A DNA stretch of 64,000 bases from positions 1 through 64,000 of the forward strand of contig NZ_REFV01000008.1 in NCBI RefSeq assembly GCF_003688895.1, written 5' to 3'. The position numbers and the translations under genes are program-made. The DNA is from Dokdonia sinensis. Its GTDB lineage: Bacteria > Bacteroidota > Bacteroidia > Flavobacteriales > Flavobacteriaceae. Shown here piece after piece: positions 24,497 through 32,921 of this stretch (within the stretch, counting starts at the first letter, position 1; each line of letters begins with the position of its first letter). The notes under the pieces are model-generated. The model was not told the origin of the DNA, searched no databases, and saw only the letters and a program-made list of their open reading frames with translations.

Positions 24497-24522
24497 ATCC
24501 CTTACGGGTTTCCGTAAGGGAT
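24497..24522 (-). terminator. Intrinsic terminator after dnaE
   Basis: ATCCCTTACGG at 24497-24507 pairs perfectly with CCGTAAGGGAT at 24512-24522 around a 4-base loop, with A/T runs on both sides, so it can work in either direction. It lies between dnaE and the upstream end of the small membrane protein gene. Confidence 0.8.
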
Positions 24523-24580
24523 AAGTTTTTTCAGCCTATATTTTTAAGTTCCACTCGGGAAGTTCGTGATTTTGGGCTTT

Positions 24581-27500
24581 CTAATTCAACTTAAAATGGA
24601 CATTACTCACTTCTAGTGCATCCAGTAATTCTTGACAGATATTTACCTTCTGACGTTTACTAGGCATTCTCACGTATAGTTTCTCAGTAGGCTCAAATAC
24701 TTGAAAATGGAGTTTTCCGTCGCCTTTATGTAGTTCTAGGATATTTTTAATTTCCTCCACTCTTTCCTCGGCAAGTTCATTTATGTCTATGTTTATGGTC
24801 AACTTTTTTGCGTGCTTCTCCATCACATCCTGTAACAACTCGATGCTGTTAAACTGCGTCCTTGGGTCACTCTTGCGACCGGTTTCCCTGTTTGTGTAAC
24901 CGTCTTTTATGAACACTTTTGCGTGAATAAAGCTGTTTGGAATAAGGAAGTGACGGTTTTTTAAATATTCCTCGCCAAACATTCTAAACTCAAATGTATC
25001 TGTAAAATCCTCTACCGTAAAAAGAGCCCAGCCCTTTCCATTTTTTGAAACACGGTGTTGCACATCTGTTATAACACCGCCAAAGGTGAGCTCCCTATTT
25101 ACAAAAGCTTCCATCTGATTAAAATGAGCCACCGTCGCATTGCAAAAGGTTTTCATCTCGGTCTTAAAATCATCCAGCGGATGACCAGAGATATAAACTC
25201 CCACGACTTCTTTTTCTCGGCGTAGTTTTTCCATAGTACCCCATTCCTCGCAAGGCGGTACTTCTGGCTCGGGAATTTGCACTTCGCTCGATTCCCCAAA
25301 AAGGCTCACCTGCGCACTATTTTCATTTTCTTGAAAACGAGCTCCATATTTTACTGCCTTTTCTAAAAAGGTAATCCCGTCACCGTCGTGGTTGAGAAAC
25401 TGCGCTCTATGCTCGCTCCCCTCAAGTTCATCAAAACCTCCAGCTAGTGCAAGGCTCTCAAAGGCCTTCTTGTTTGCAGCTCTTAAATCAACTCTTCTCG
25501 CAAAGTCAAAAACAGATTTGTACTTTGCATCTTTCCTATTTTCAACAATTGTAGCAACTGCTCCAGTTCCGACACCTTTTACAGCTCCCATCCCAAAGCG
25601 GATAGCGCCGTTTTCATTTACTGTAAACTTTCTAAAAGATTCATTTACGTCAGGACCCAATACTTCAAGACCCATACGTTTTGCTTCTTCCATAAAGAAC
25701 GTTACCTGCTTGATGTCGTTCATATTATTTGAGAGGACAGCTGCAAGATATTCTGCAGGATAATGTGCTTTTAAATATGCGGTTTGATACGCAATCCACG
25801 CATAACAAGTGGAGTGCGATTTATTAAATGCATATGCTGCAAAAGCTTCCCAATCCTTCCAGATTTTCTCTAGTTTTTCTGCATCGTGACCTTTGGCGGA
25901 AGCCTGCTCAATAAACTTAGGCTTCATTTTATCCAGAACGGCAATCTGTTTTTTACCCATCGCCTTACGCAGGACATCTGCCTCACCTTTAGTAAAGTCG
26001 GCGAGCTTTTGTGACAGGAGCATTACTTGCTCTTGGTACACTGTGATTCCGTAAGTTTCCTTGAGATACTCTTCCATTGCAGGAAGGTCATACTCGATTT
26101 CCTCTTCACCGTGTTTCCTGCGAACGAATGATGGAATATATTCCATAGGTCCTGGACGGTATAGCGCGTTCATTGCAATAAGATCTTCAAAAACCGTAGG
26201 CTTAAGAGACTGCATATGTTTCTGCATTCCTGGCGATTCATATTGAAATATCCCTACTGTATCTCCGCGCTGGAATAACTCGTATGTTTTCTCATCATCT
26301 AGTGGAAAATTCTCTGGATCCAGATCTATATCGTGTCTGTACTTTACAAGTTTTACGGTATCCTTAATCAATGTAAGGGTCTTAAGACCCAAAAAGTCCA
26401 TTTTTAAGAGACCCGCCTCTTCTACCACGGAGTTATCAAACTGCGTGACATATAAATCAGAATCCTTTGCCAGTGCTACTGGAACATAGTTCGTAATATC
26501 ACTAGGTGTGATTATCACTCCACAGGCGTGTATCCCCGTATTACGTACAGAACCTTCTAACTGGCGCGCCTGGCGCAACATTTGACCTTCCAGATTGTCT
26601 GCTTGTTCAAGAGTTATCAGCTCCTGAACTTTAGGTAAATCATCTGACCTAAAAGCGCTGCGCAACTCTGCATCTGTCTTGCCAAAAATCTTTCTGAGCT
26701 TACTCATCGTCGGGATGAGTTTTGCTATTCTATCTGCATCACCCAGTGATAAATCTAGGGCTCGTGAAGTATCTCTAATGGATGACTTAGCCGCCATCGT
26801 ACCGTAGGTAATGATCTGAGCAACCTGATTTGCACCATACTTTTCGATTACATAATCCATCACACGACTACGCCCTTCATCATCAAAGTCAATATCAATA
26901 TCGGGCATACTCACACGATCCGGATTTAAGAATCTCTCAAAAAGCAAGTCATACTTGAGCGGGTCGATATTTGTAATCCATAAACAGTATGCTGCCACAG
27001 ACCCCGCTGCAGACCCACGTCCAGGACCTACAGATACATCCATATTTCGAGCCTCTCGTATAAAATCTTCGACAATCAAGAAATAGCCGGGATACCCTGT
27101 TTTCTCAATTACATCCAGCTCAAAGTCCAGACGCTCTGTGACTTCTTGAGATAATTCTTCGCCATAACGTTTTTTTGCTCCTTCATATACAAGGTGTCTT
27201 AGGTAGGCGTTTTCTCCCCGTTTTCCGCCATGTACGGCATCTTCTGGAGACACAAATTCTTGTGGAATATCAAAAGCTGGTAGCAGTACATCCCTCGCGA
27301 GTTCGTAGGATTCTACTTTATCAATTACTTCTTGCACATTGAGAATTGCCTCCGGCACATCTGCAAAGAGGGTTTTCATTTCCTCAGCGCTCTTGAAGTA
27401 ATATTCATCATTAGGCAAGCCATAACGATAGCCTCGACCTCGTCCTTTAGGCGTAGCAACTTTTTCTCCATCTTTCACACAAAGTAGTACATCGTGCGCA

Positions 27501-28972
27501 TCTGCATCTGACTTGTCTATGTAAAAGGTATTATTTGTAGCGATGAGTTTAATATTATGCTTTCGCGAAAGCGTAATAAGCACCGGCATTACCCTGTCCT
27601 CATCTTCTTGACCGTGTCGCATCAACTCGACGTACAAATCATCGCCAAACTGTTCTTTCCACCAAATGAGTGCCTCCTCGGCTTGATTTTCTCCTACGTT
27701 TAAGATTTTACTGGGTACTTCTCCGTAAAGGTTTCCCGTGAGTACAATGAGATCTTCCTTATATTTTTCGACCACCGCTCTGTCTATTCTAGGGACGTAA
27801 TAAAATCCTTCTGTGTAGGCAATGGATGCCATTTTACAGAGGTTCTGGTAGCCGTTTTTATTTTTGGCGAGGATCACTATTTGATAACCGTTGTCCTTTT
27901 GGCTCTTGTTCGTATGGTCATTACAGACGTTGAACTCACAGCCTATGATGGCCTTCATAGGTACGTGCTCTTCGGCTTCTCCTGCTTCGGCGAGTTTTGC
28001 GTTTTCCGCTTTCGCGAAAGCGTTATGACTTTTTACCGCCTTTGTAAAATGAAAAGCGCCCATCATATTTGCCATATCTGTCATCGCAACGGCTGGCATT
28101 TTATGAGATGCTGCAGCCTTTACAATATCCTGAACGCTAGCGGTAGACTGGAGGATGGAGAATTGGGAATGGTTGTGCAGGTGTGCAAATTTAACCTCCG
28201 AGAGTTGCTCTTTATTCTCTTGGATCTCAGCTTTTGAAATTTCTGGAGTTTCATCTTGAGCTGCAAGTGACTTGGCTATTTTCTGCGAAGCCTTTTTGAG
28301 ATTAATATGCTTAAGCCCTATAAACTCAATAGGTTGCGGATTTGCCTCAGAAAAATTCTCAAAATAATCTGGCTGTACATCCAGCTCTTCCTTTGTAAAA
28401 ACTCGCTGGCGAACAAGCTCTAAGAAACAACGTGTTGTCGCCTCAACATCTGCCGTGGCGTTATGCGCCTCTCCAAAACCTTCACCAAAAAGGTGTTTGT
28501 GCAATTCTGTAAGCGTGGGCAGTTTAAACTTCCCTCCACGACCTCCTGGAATCTGGCAGAGTGTTGCCGTTTTTTCTGTACAGGTATCTAGTACAGGCAT
28601 TTCCTGTAGGTTATTCCCTATACTAAGCCTATGGAACTCGGCACCCATAATGTTTAAGTCAAAACCTACATTTTGCCCGACCACAAACTTAGACTTTGAA
28701 AGTGCAATGTTGAATTTTTCTAGCACTTCTGACAAGGAGACTCCCTCCTTCTCTGCCAGTGCAGTAGAGATACCGTGAATACGCTCTGCATCATAGGGAA
28801 TATCAAAACCGTCTGGCTTTACAAGATAGTCCTGATGCTCGATTACATTCCCCATGGCATCGTGCAACTGCCAGGCAATCTGTATACAGCGAGGCCAGTT
28901 GTCAGAGTCAGTTAATGGGGCATTCCAATTCTTGGGAAGTCCAGTAGTTTCGGTGTCAAAAATGAGGTACAT
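24581..28972 (-). CDS. dnaE: DNA polymerase III alpha subunit with N-terminal exonuclease domain
   Basis: A 1,463-residue replicative polymerase subunit. Unlike E. coli DnaE (1,160 residues) it begins with a DnaQ-like 3'-5' exonuclease domain: MYLIFDTETTGLPKNW at the start, VVGQNVGFDLNIM and HNATADVEATTRCF within the first 210 residues. The PHP domain follows (FAHLHNHSQFSILQS near 265), then the polymerase core with GPGRGSAAGSVAAYC and the catalytic PDIDIDFDDEGR, and the OB and C-terminal regions. The fusion is typical of Bacteroidota. The ATG at 28972 is chosen because it starts exactly at the exonuclease strand. Host palindromes at 27561 and 28010 encode LSRK and AFAK. Confidence 0.95.
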   Translation of the reverse strand: MYLIFDTETTGLPKNWNAPLTDSDNWPRCIQIAWQLHDAMGNVIEHQDYLVKPDGFDIPYDAERIHGISTALAEKEGVSLSEVLEKFNIALSKSKFVVGQNVGFDLNIMGAEFHRLSIGNNLQEMPVLDTCTEKTATLCQIPGGRGGKFKLPTLTELHKHLFGEGFGEAHNATADVEATTRCFLELVRQRVFTKEELDVQPDYFENFSEANPQPIEFIGLKHINLKKASQKIAKSLAAQDETPEISKAEIQENKEQLSEVKFAHLHNHSQFSILQSTASVQDIVKAAASHKMPAVAMTDMANMMGAFHFTKAVKSHNAFAKAENAKLAEAGEAEEHVPMKAIIGCEFNVCNDHTNKSQKDNGYQIVILAKNKNGYQNLCKMASIAYTEGFYYVPRIDRAVVEKYKEDLIVLTGNLYGEVPSKILNVGENQAEEALIWWKEQFGDDLYVELMRHGQEDEDRVMPVLITLSRKHNIKLIATNNTFYIDKSDADAHDVLLCVKDGEKVATPKGRGRGYRYGLPNDEYYFKSAEEMKTLFADVPEAILNVQEVIDKVESYELARDVLLPAFDIPQEFVSPEDAVHGGKRGENAYLRHLVYEGAKKRYGEELSQEVTERLDFELDVIEKTGYPGYFLIVEDFIREARNMDVSVGPGRGSAAGSVAAYCLWITNIDPLKYDLLFERFLNPDRVSMPDIDIDFDDEGRSRVMDYVIEKYGANQVAQIITYGTMAAKSSIRDTSRALDLSLGDADRIAKLIPTMSKLRKIFGKTDAELRSAFRSDDLPKVQELITLEQADNLEGQMLRQARQLEGSVRNTGIHACGVIITPSDITNYVPVALAKDSDLYVTQFDNSVVEEAGLLKMDFLGLKTLTLIKDTVKLVKYRHDIDLDPENFPLDDEKTYELFQRGDTVGIFQYESPGMQKHMQSLKPTVFEDLIAMNALYRPGPMEYIPSFVRRKHGEEEIEYDLPAMEEYLKETYGITVYQEQVMLLSQKLADFTKGEADVLRKAMGKKQIAVLDKMKPKFIEQASAKGHDAEKLEKIWKDWEAFAAYAFNKSHSTCYAWIAYQTAYLKAHYPAEYLAAVLSNNMNDIKQVTFFMEEAKRMGLEVLGPDVNESFRKFTVNENGAIRFGMGAVKGVGTGAVATIVENRKDAKYKSVFDFARRVDLRAANKKAFESLALAGGFDELEGSEHRAQFLNHDGDGITFLEKAVKYGARFQENENSAQVSLFGESSEVQIPEPEVPPCEEWGTMEKLRREKEVVGVYISGHPLDDFKTEMKTFCNATVAHFNQMEAFVNRELTFGGVITDVQHRVSKNGKGWALFTVEDFTDTFEFRMFGEEYLKNRHFLIPNSFIHAKVFIKDGYTNRETGRKSDPRTQFNSIELLQDVMEKHAKKLTINIDINELAEERVEEIKNILELHKGDGKLHFQVFEPTEKLYVRMPSKRQKVNICQELLDALEVSNVHFKLN

Positions 28973-29056
28973 AGGCGTGTCGTGCAAGAAAGGAAAATTA
29001 CTAAAAACTACAGGTTTTTGGGTCTTTAATAAGTTATGACTTATCAAGTTTTATGC

Positions 29057-29090
29057 ACAAAAAAAAACCAACCAATTTGGCTGGATTTTC
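29057..29090 (-). terminator. Terminator of the ferritin-like gene
   Basis: On the minus strand CCAGCC and GGTTGG (one G-U pair) form a short stem followed by nine T. It lies just after the gene ending at 29114. Confidence 0.55.
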
Positions 29091-29113
29091 TAATTCGTTT
29101 TAAAAAATAGGAC

Positions 29114-29560
29114 TTATGCCCACTCTTCTAATGATTTTACATTATTTAACGCATTCTGAACACTGTCACGCTCTTTTGTAATAAGATTTGCCGTAGACGG
29201 TGGTAAACTAGTTTCAGATAATACTTCGTTGTATTCGGCCACAGCCGCTTTTTCCCCTCGTATTGCTTCTTCTAAAACAGCCTCATCCTTATCTGAAGAG
29301 AATGCCGTTTTAATATCAATCCAAGTTCTGTGTGCGTCTCCAGTAAAACTTGTTCCTTTTTCTGGCTCTTGACCAAAACTCTTAATCTCAGATTTTAACT
29401 CGTGTCCGAAATCGTAGCGCTCCTTTGCTCTTTGATTAAAGAAATTTTTTAACTTAGGGTTAGATACTTTTTCAGCTGCTTGTTTATAGCCAGCTTCAGC
29501 ATCATAATTCTTAGTTAGTAAGTCATTTAATCTATTTGATACTTTTTCTGTATAACTCAT
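29114..29560 (-). CDS. PA2169-family four-helix-bundle (ferritin-like) protein
   Basis: A 148-residue helical protein of the DUF2383/PA2169 family. Recognisable blocks are VSNRLNDLLTKNYDAEAGYKQAA at the start, LKNFFNQRAKERYDFGHELK near residue 45, GTSFTGDAHRTWIDIKTAF near 75 and EAIRGEKAAVAEYNEVL near 100. The fold is that of ferritin-like bundles, with conserved Glu and His residues that could bind metal, and the family is often stress-induced. Here it stands alone between dnaE and a lipoprotein gene, with its own terminator. Length is normal; the molecular function is not known. Confidence 0.85.
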   Translation of the reverse strand: MSYTEKVSNRLNDLLTKNYDAEAGYKQAAEKVSNPKLKNFFNQRAKERYDFGHELKSEIKSFGQEPEKGTSFTGDAHRTWIDIKTAFSSDKDEAVLEEAIRGEKAAVAEYNEVLSETSLPPSTANLITKERDSVQNALNNVKSLEEWA

Positions 29561-29708
29561 AATATGTGATGTTTTGGTTAATAATACCCTAAAGATACAT
29601 TCACATAGACCTGCAAACGAGTTGTTTAACTAGGTTTAACCTAATCGACGAAATATTAGCTTTAATTAACCTAAAGCCGTGTTAAGTCTCTTAAAACCAT
29701 TAACTAAA

Positions 29709-29733
29709 AAAGCACCCCGAGTAGGAGTGCTTC
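29709..29733 (-). terminator. Terminator of the lipoprotein gene
   Basis: AAGCACCCC and GGAGTGCTT form a stem, and on the minus strand the stem is followed by six T. It lies about 60 bases after the stop of the lipoprotein gene at 29793. Confidence 0.65.
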
Positions 29734-29744
29734 TGTTATTGTTT

Positions 29745-29786
29745 CCGCTTTCCGCGAGACAAGCTCAGGATGAATCGCGCAAGTGG
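29745..29786. repeat. Degenerate host palindrome split by a second repeat
   Basis: CCGCTTTCCGCGA (29745-29757) and TCGCGCAAGTGG (29775-29786) are imperfect arms resembling the host palindrome. Between them lies GACAAGCTCAGGATGAA, a string that resembles another short dispersed repeat I associate with Bacteroidota genomes. This matches the pattern at 22631, where an inserted palindrome also sits inside a host copy. Confidence 0.45.
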
Positions 29787-29792
29787 TATCCA

Positions 29793-30599
29793 TTAATAGT
29801 TCAATGTAAATCTACCTTCAGTCACAGAAAAGTCTCCTGTTTCAAAACTAAACTCACCCATAATTACGCTGTTCTCTGTATCATTCGAAATGATATTTAA
29901 AGTTCCAGATTGAGATGGATAATCTGTATCCATCACGCGGTAAACACCTACAAATGCACCGGTAGATGCAAATTCATACATTCCCGCACCCGTATTAGAG
30001 GGAAAAACAAGCCTAATAGATGCATTAGATGATTCTCCAACCAGCGAAAGATTTCCACCAGAAACTGCGGCTGCGGTAACAGTTGGATTAAAAATGACTG
30101 TATTAACACGTGCGGAAAAACTATCTTCAACCGCATCTGGGTCATTAGGATCATCTACCACTGGACCTGCAATGGGTACTTCATATAAAACACCTTCGCT
30201 AAAAACCCTAGTACCTAGAACACCAGAAAAGGTAGTTAAATTAAATGTTCCTGATACCGTATTATTATTTATTGATAATCGAGTCAATCCAGAACCGTTT
30301 GGAGAGGTTGAAAATACTCTACCGTCAGAATTTTCAAAGGCCGCAACATTAGTACAACATTCACCAAAACCCTGGGCCCCTGTAGTTTCTCTCATGAGTA
30401 AGGTAAGAGTCTCTAAGTCTGTAATTCCACGTATGAGTAAGTCACCGTCATCTGTGAATAAAGCCCGAACATCTGTTGCCTTAAAAAACAATGAGTCATT
30501 CACTCTAGCTTGCATTGCCGGTGTATTATCTTCTATTTCAGAGCTACAAGAGGCAAGTAGCATAAGTGCCACAATGGGCAATAGTAGTAATTGTTTCAT
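29793..30599 (-). CDS. DUF6252-like lipoprotein
   Basis: A 268-residue lipoprotein: signal peptide LLLPIVALMLLASCSSE with a cysteine lipobox near residue 18, then a beta-rich, mostly polar domain (NDSLFFKATDVRALF; MYEFASTGAFVGVYRVMDTDYPSQ; GEFSFETGDFSVTEGRFTL) of the type labelled DUF6252. Its function is unknown. It would sit on a membrane facing the periplasm or the cell surface. It is divergent from the ribosomal protein operon. Confidence 0.65.
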   Translation of the reverse strand: MKQLLLLPIVALMLLASCSSEIEDNTPAMQARVNDSLFFKATDVRALFTDDGDLLIRGITDLETLTLLMRETTGAQGFGECCTNVAAFENSDGRVFSTSPNGSGLTRLSINNNTVSGTFNLTTFSGVLGTRVFSEGVLYEVPIAGPVVDDPNDPDAVEDSFSARVNTVIFNPTVTAAAVSGGNLSLVGESSNASIRLVFPSNTGAGMYEFASTGAFVGVYRVMDTDYPSQSGTLNIISNDTENSVIMGEFSFETGDFSVTEGRFTLNY

Positions 30600-30650
30600 A
30601 GTAACATAAATAGGTAAGGGACAAATGTACTGTAAAAAACTAAATAACGT

Positions 30651-30680
30651 ATTGGAACGTACTAAATTGTATTATCTTTG
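30651..30680 (+). promoter_or_regulatory. Promoter of the rpsP operon
   Basis: ATTG at 30651-30654 and TATCTTTG at 30673-30680 (a full match to TAnnTTTG) are 18 bases apart. Transcription would begin near 30687. The roughly 40-base leader contains GGGGT and ACCCC, which can form a small hairpin before the rpsP start. Confidence 0.7.
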
Positions 30681-30727
30681 CACTCTTAATTAAAAACAGG
30701 GGTCGGGTACCCCACAAATTTAACATT

Positions 30728-31252
30728 ATGCCAGTTAAAATTAGATTACAAAGACACGGTAAGAAAGGAAAACCTTTTTACTGGATCGTAGCAGCAGACG
30801 CTCGCGCAAAAAGAGATGGTAAATTTCTAGAGAAATTAGGTGTTTACAATCCTAACACAAACCCAGCTACTATCGAGCTAGATGTAGACGGGTCTGTGAC
30901 ATGGTTACAAAATGGAGCGCAGCCTACAGAAACTGCAAAACGTCTTTTATCTTACAAAGGAGCAATGCTTAAGAACCACCTTGCAGGAGGGGTTCGCAAG
31001 GGAGCGCTTACTGAGGAGCAAGCAGAAGAAAAATTCAACGCTTGGTTAGAAGAAAAAGCAAACAAAGTAGCGTCTAAGAAAGGTGATCTTTCTAAAGCAG
31101 AAGAAAAAGCAAAAGCAGATGCTCTTGCAGCAGAAAAAGCAACAAATGAAGCTCGTATCGCTGCAAACCAGCCTGAGCCAGAAGTTGTGGCAGATGCTGA
31201 GGATGCACCAGGTGCAGACGCTGAGACTCCAGCAGGAGACTCAGAAGAGTAA
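30728..31252 (+). CDS. rpsP: Small ribosomal subunit protein S16
   Basis: A 174-residue S16 protein. The first 80 residues are the conserved ribosomal domain (MPVKIRLQRHGKKGKPFYWI, then DARAKRDGKFLEKLGVYNP and PTETAKRLLSYKGAMLK). The remaining 90 residues form an Ala-, Glu- and Lys-rich tail of low complexity that ends in an acidic stretch. Such extended tails are usual in S16 of Bacteroidota, compared with about 82 residues in E. coli. S16 stabilises the 5' domain of 16S rRNA during 30S assembly. It is followed by a hairpin and then rimM, the classic rpsP-rimM pair. Confidence 0.96.
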   Translation: MPVKIRLQRHGKKGKPFYWIVAADARAKRDGKFLEKLGVYNPNTNPATIELDVDGSVTWLQNGAQPTETAKRLLSYKGAMLKNHLAGGVRKGALTEEQAEEKFNAWLEEKANKVASKKGDLSKAEEKAKADALAAEKATNEARIAANQPEPEVVADAEDAPGADAETPAGDSEE

Positions 31253-31298
31253 AATTCCAAAAGTATATATTTACGCTTTCGCGAAAATGTTATCAGAA

Positions 31299-31326
31299 AC
31301 GTCTCAATTTTTATAAATTGAGACGT
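31299..31326 (+). terminator. Hairpin between rpsP and rimM (terminator or attenuator)
   Basis: ACGTCTCAATTT (31299-31310) pairs perfectly with AAATTGAGACGT (31315-31326) around a 4-base loop; a CTTCTTTTT tract follows. As the two genes are normally co-transcribed, it may be a partial terminator that lowers rimM expression relative to rpsP. Confidence 0.75.
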
Positions 31327-31349
31327 CTTCTTTTTAAACCGAATACACA

Positions 31350-31874
31350 ATGAAAAAGGAGGATTGTTTTTATTTAGGAAAGATCGTACGCAAATACAGT
31401 TTTAAGGGCGAATTACTGGCAAAATTGGAAACTGACGAACCAGAAACTTACATAAATCTAGATTCTGTTTTTGTAGAATATGGACCCAATCTTGTTCCCT
31501 TTTTCCTAGAATCTTCCCAGCTACACAAGTCAGCATTATTGCGTTTTAAATTTGAGGATGTAGATACTGAAGAAGATGCAGACGACCTCATAGGAGCAGA
31601 TTTATACCTGCCGCTCACGATGCTTCCTGAGCTTACGGGAGATAAATTTTATTTTCACGAGATAATTGGTTTTACCGCTGTAGACGCAAACTTTGGCGCA
31701 ATAGGAGAAATTACTAGTGTAAATGACACTACCGCACAGGCCATTTTTGAAATAGACCGCAACGGAAGCCAAGTACTTATCCCAATGATAGATGACTTTA
31801 TTAAAAAAGTAGATCGAGATAAGAAGGAAATACATCTAGAGGTGCCTGAAGGACTAATTGAGCTTTATCTCTAG
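31350..31874 (+). CDS. rimM: Ribosome maturation factor RimM
   Basis: A 174-residue RimM. The N-terminal domain starts FYLGKIVRKYSFKGELLAKLETDEP, and the PRC-barrel domain is seen from about residue 95 (FHEIIGFTAVDANFGAIGEI, then LIPMIDDFIKKVDRDKKEIHLEVPEGLIELY). RimM binds the 30S head near S19 and helps 16S processing. It follows rpsP as in many bacteria. The TAG stop at 31872-31874 is also the first unit of a long 7-base tandem repeat. Confidence 0.95.
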   Translation: MKKEDCFYLGKIVRKYSFKGELLAKLETDEPETYINLDSVFVEYGPNLVPFFLESSQLHKSALLRFKFEDVDTEEDADDLIGADLYLPLTMLPELTGDKFYFHEIIGFTAVDANFGAIGEITSVNDTTAQAIFEIDRNGSQVLIPMIDDFIKKVDRDKKEIHLEVPEGLIELYL

Positions 31875-31954
31875 TCGGTAGTCGGTAGTCGGTAGTCGGT
31901 AGTCGGTAGTCGGTAGTCGGTAGTCGGTAGTCGGTAGTCGGTAGTCGGTAGTCG
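31872..31954. repeat. Heptanucleotide tandem repeat (TAGTCGG)n, almost 12 units
   Basis: TAGTCGG is repeated perfectly for 83 bases (11 full units and six bases). The first TAG is the stop codon of rimM. The unit is not a multiple of three, but because it begins at the stop, changes in number would not alter RimM. It runs up to 30 bases before a host palindrome and ends about 95 bases before trmN6. It is a simple satellite that probably varies in length between strains. Confidence 0.97.
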
Positions 31955-32049
31955 AAAAAAATAAATCTCAAACTTGCTGTTTACGCTTTCGCGAAAGAAA
32001 TTTTACGTTTTTTACACATCCAATCTTTTTTTTAATTTCCTAGTAATTA

Positions 32050-32862
32050 ATGTCTAGCAAACCATTTCAATTCAAACAATTCTCTGTAGCGCAAGATCGC
32101 TGCGCGATGAAAATCGGTACTGACGGGGTATTGCTGGGCGCTTGGACAAACTTAAGCGACCACCCAAATTCTATTCTCGATATAGGAACAGGAACAGGAG
32201 TTATTGCACTTATGCTAGCACAGCATAGTGATGCTCAAACCATCGACGGGCTGGAACTGGATGACAATGCCTTTGAGCAGGCTGCTGGCAATTTTGAGAA
32301 TAGTCCTTGGGGAGATAGACTATTTTGCTATCACGCACATCTATATGAATTTGCTACTGAGATTGATGACGAGTATGATCTGATTGTTTGTAATCCGCCG
32401 TTTTTTGACGAGCAACTTAGTGATGACTCCAAGAGATTGCTTCGCTTGCGCTCTCAATTAGATGGTGCTTCTGAAGAGGCGCGGGAGAACGCGAGATTTG
32501 AGGACGCAATGCCATTTGACTTATTAGTGGGTGCGGTGGCAAAACTCCTAGCTCCTGGCGGACAGTTTAATGTTATTTTACCTTACGACCGTGAAGAAAG
32601 TTTTATCGCTTTATGTGATCAAGTAAACTTACACCCTAGCCGGATCACACGAGTGAGGGGAACTACTTCTTCGGCAGTAAAACGAAGTTTGATGGAGTTT
32701 CGGTTTTTTGATGGGGAGAATGACCTGAGTGTGGTGGACGATAAAAGTGGCGATTTTCGCGAAAGCGCAATAAAAATAAGCGAACTCATTATCGAAAAAT
32801 CCCGCCACAATTATACTGAAGACTATATCGCTCTGGTTAAAGACTTCTACCTTAAAATGTAG
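32050..32862 (+). CDS. trmN6: tRNA1(Val) A37 N6-methyltransferase (TrmN6/YfiC family)
   Basis: A 270-residue SAM-dependent methyltransferase. The start FQFKQFSVAQDRCAMKIGTD, the SAM motif ILDIGTGTGVIALMLAQ near residue 43, and the adenine-N6 catalytic IVCNPPFFDEQL near 112 match TrmN6. This enzyme methylates A37 of tRNA1(Val) in E. coli. Most of the length is as expected. The host palindrome at 32755 lies near the 3' end, encoding FRES. The gene follows the tandem repeat after rimM and may have its own promoter. Confidence 0.88.
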   Translation: MSSKPFQFKQFSVAQDRCAMKIGTDGVLLGAWTNLSDHPNSILDIGTGTGVIALMLAQHSDAQTIDGLELDDNAFEQAAGNFENSPWGDRLFCYHAHLYEFATEIDDEYDLIVCNPPFFDEQLSDDSKRLLRLRSQLDGASEEARENARFEDAMPFDLLVGAVAKLLAPGGQFNVILPYDREESFIALCDQVNLHPSRITRVRGTTSSAVKRSLMEFRFFDGENDLSVVDDKSGDFRESAIKISELIIEKSRHNYTEDYIALVKDFYLKM

Positions 32863-32921
32863 TGCGAATTTTATGACGAAGAAAACGTTTTCGTTACCTT
32901 TACAGTACTAAAAAAACTACG

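Noticed and set aside
27881-28237. Open frames antisense to dnaE and the RND pump containing RFRES
   Set aside because: They are shadows of strongly coding genes; the shared RFRES string comes only from the host palindrome read in another frame.
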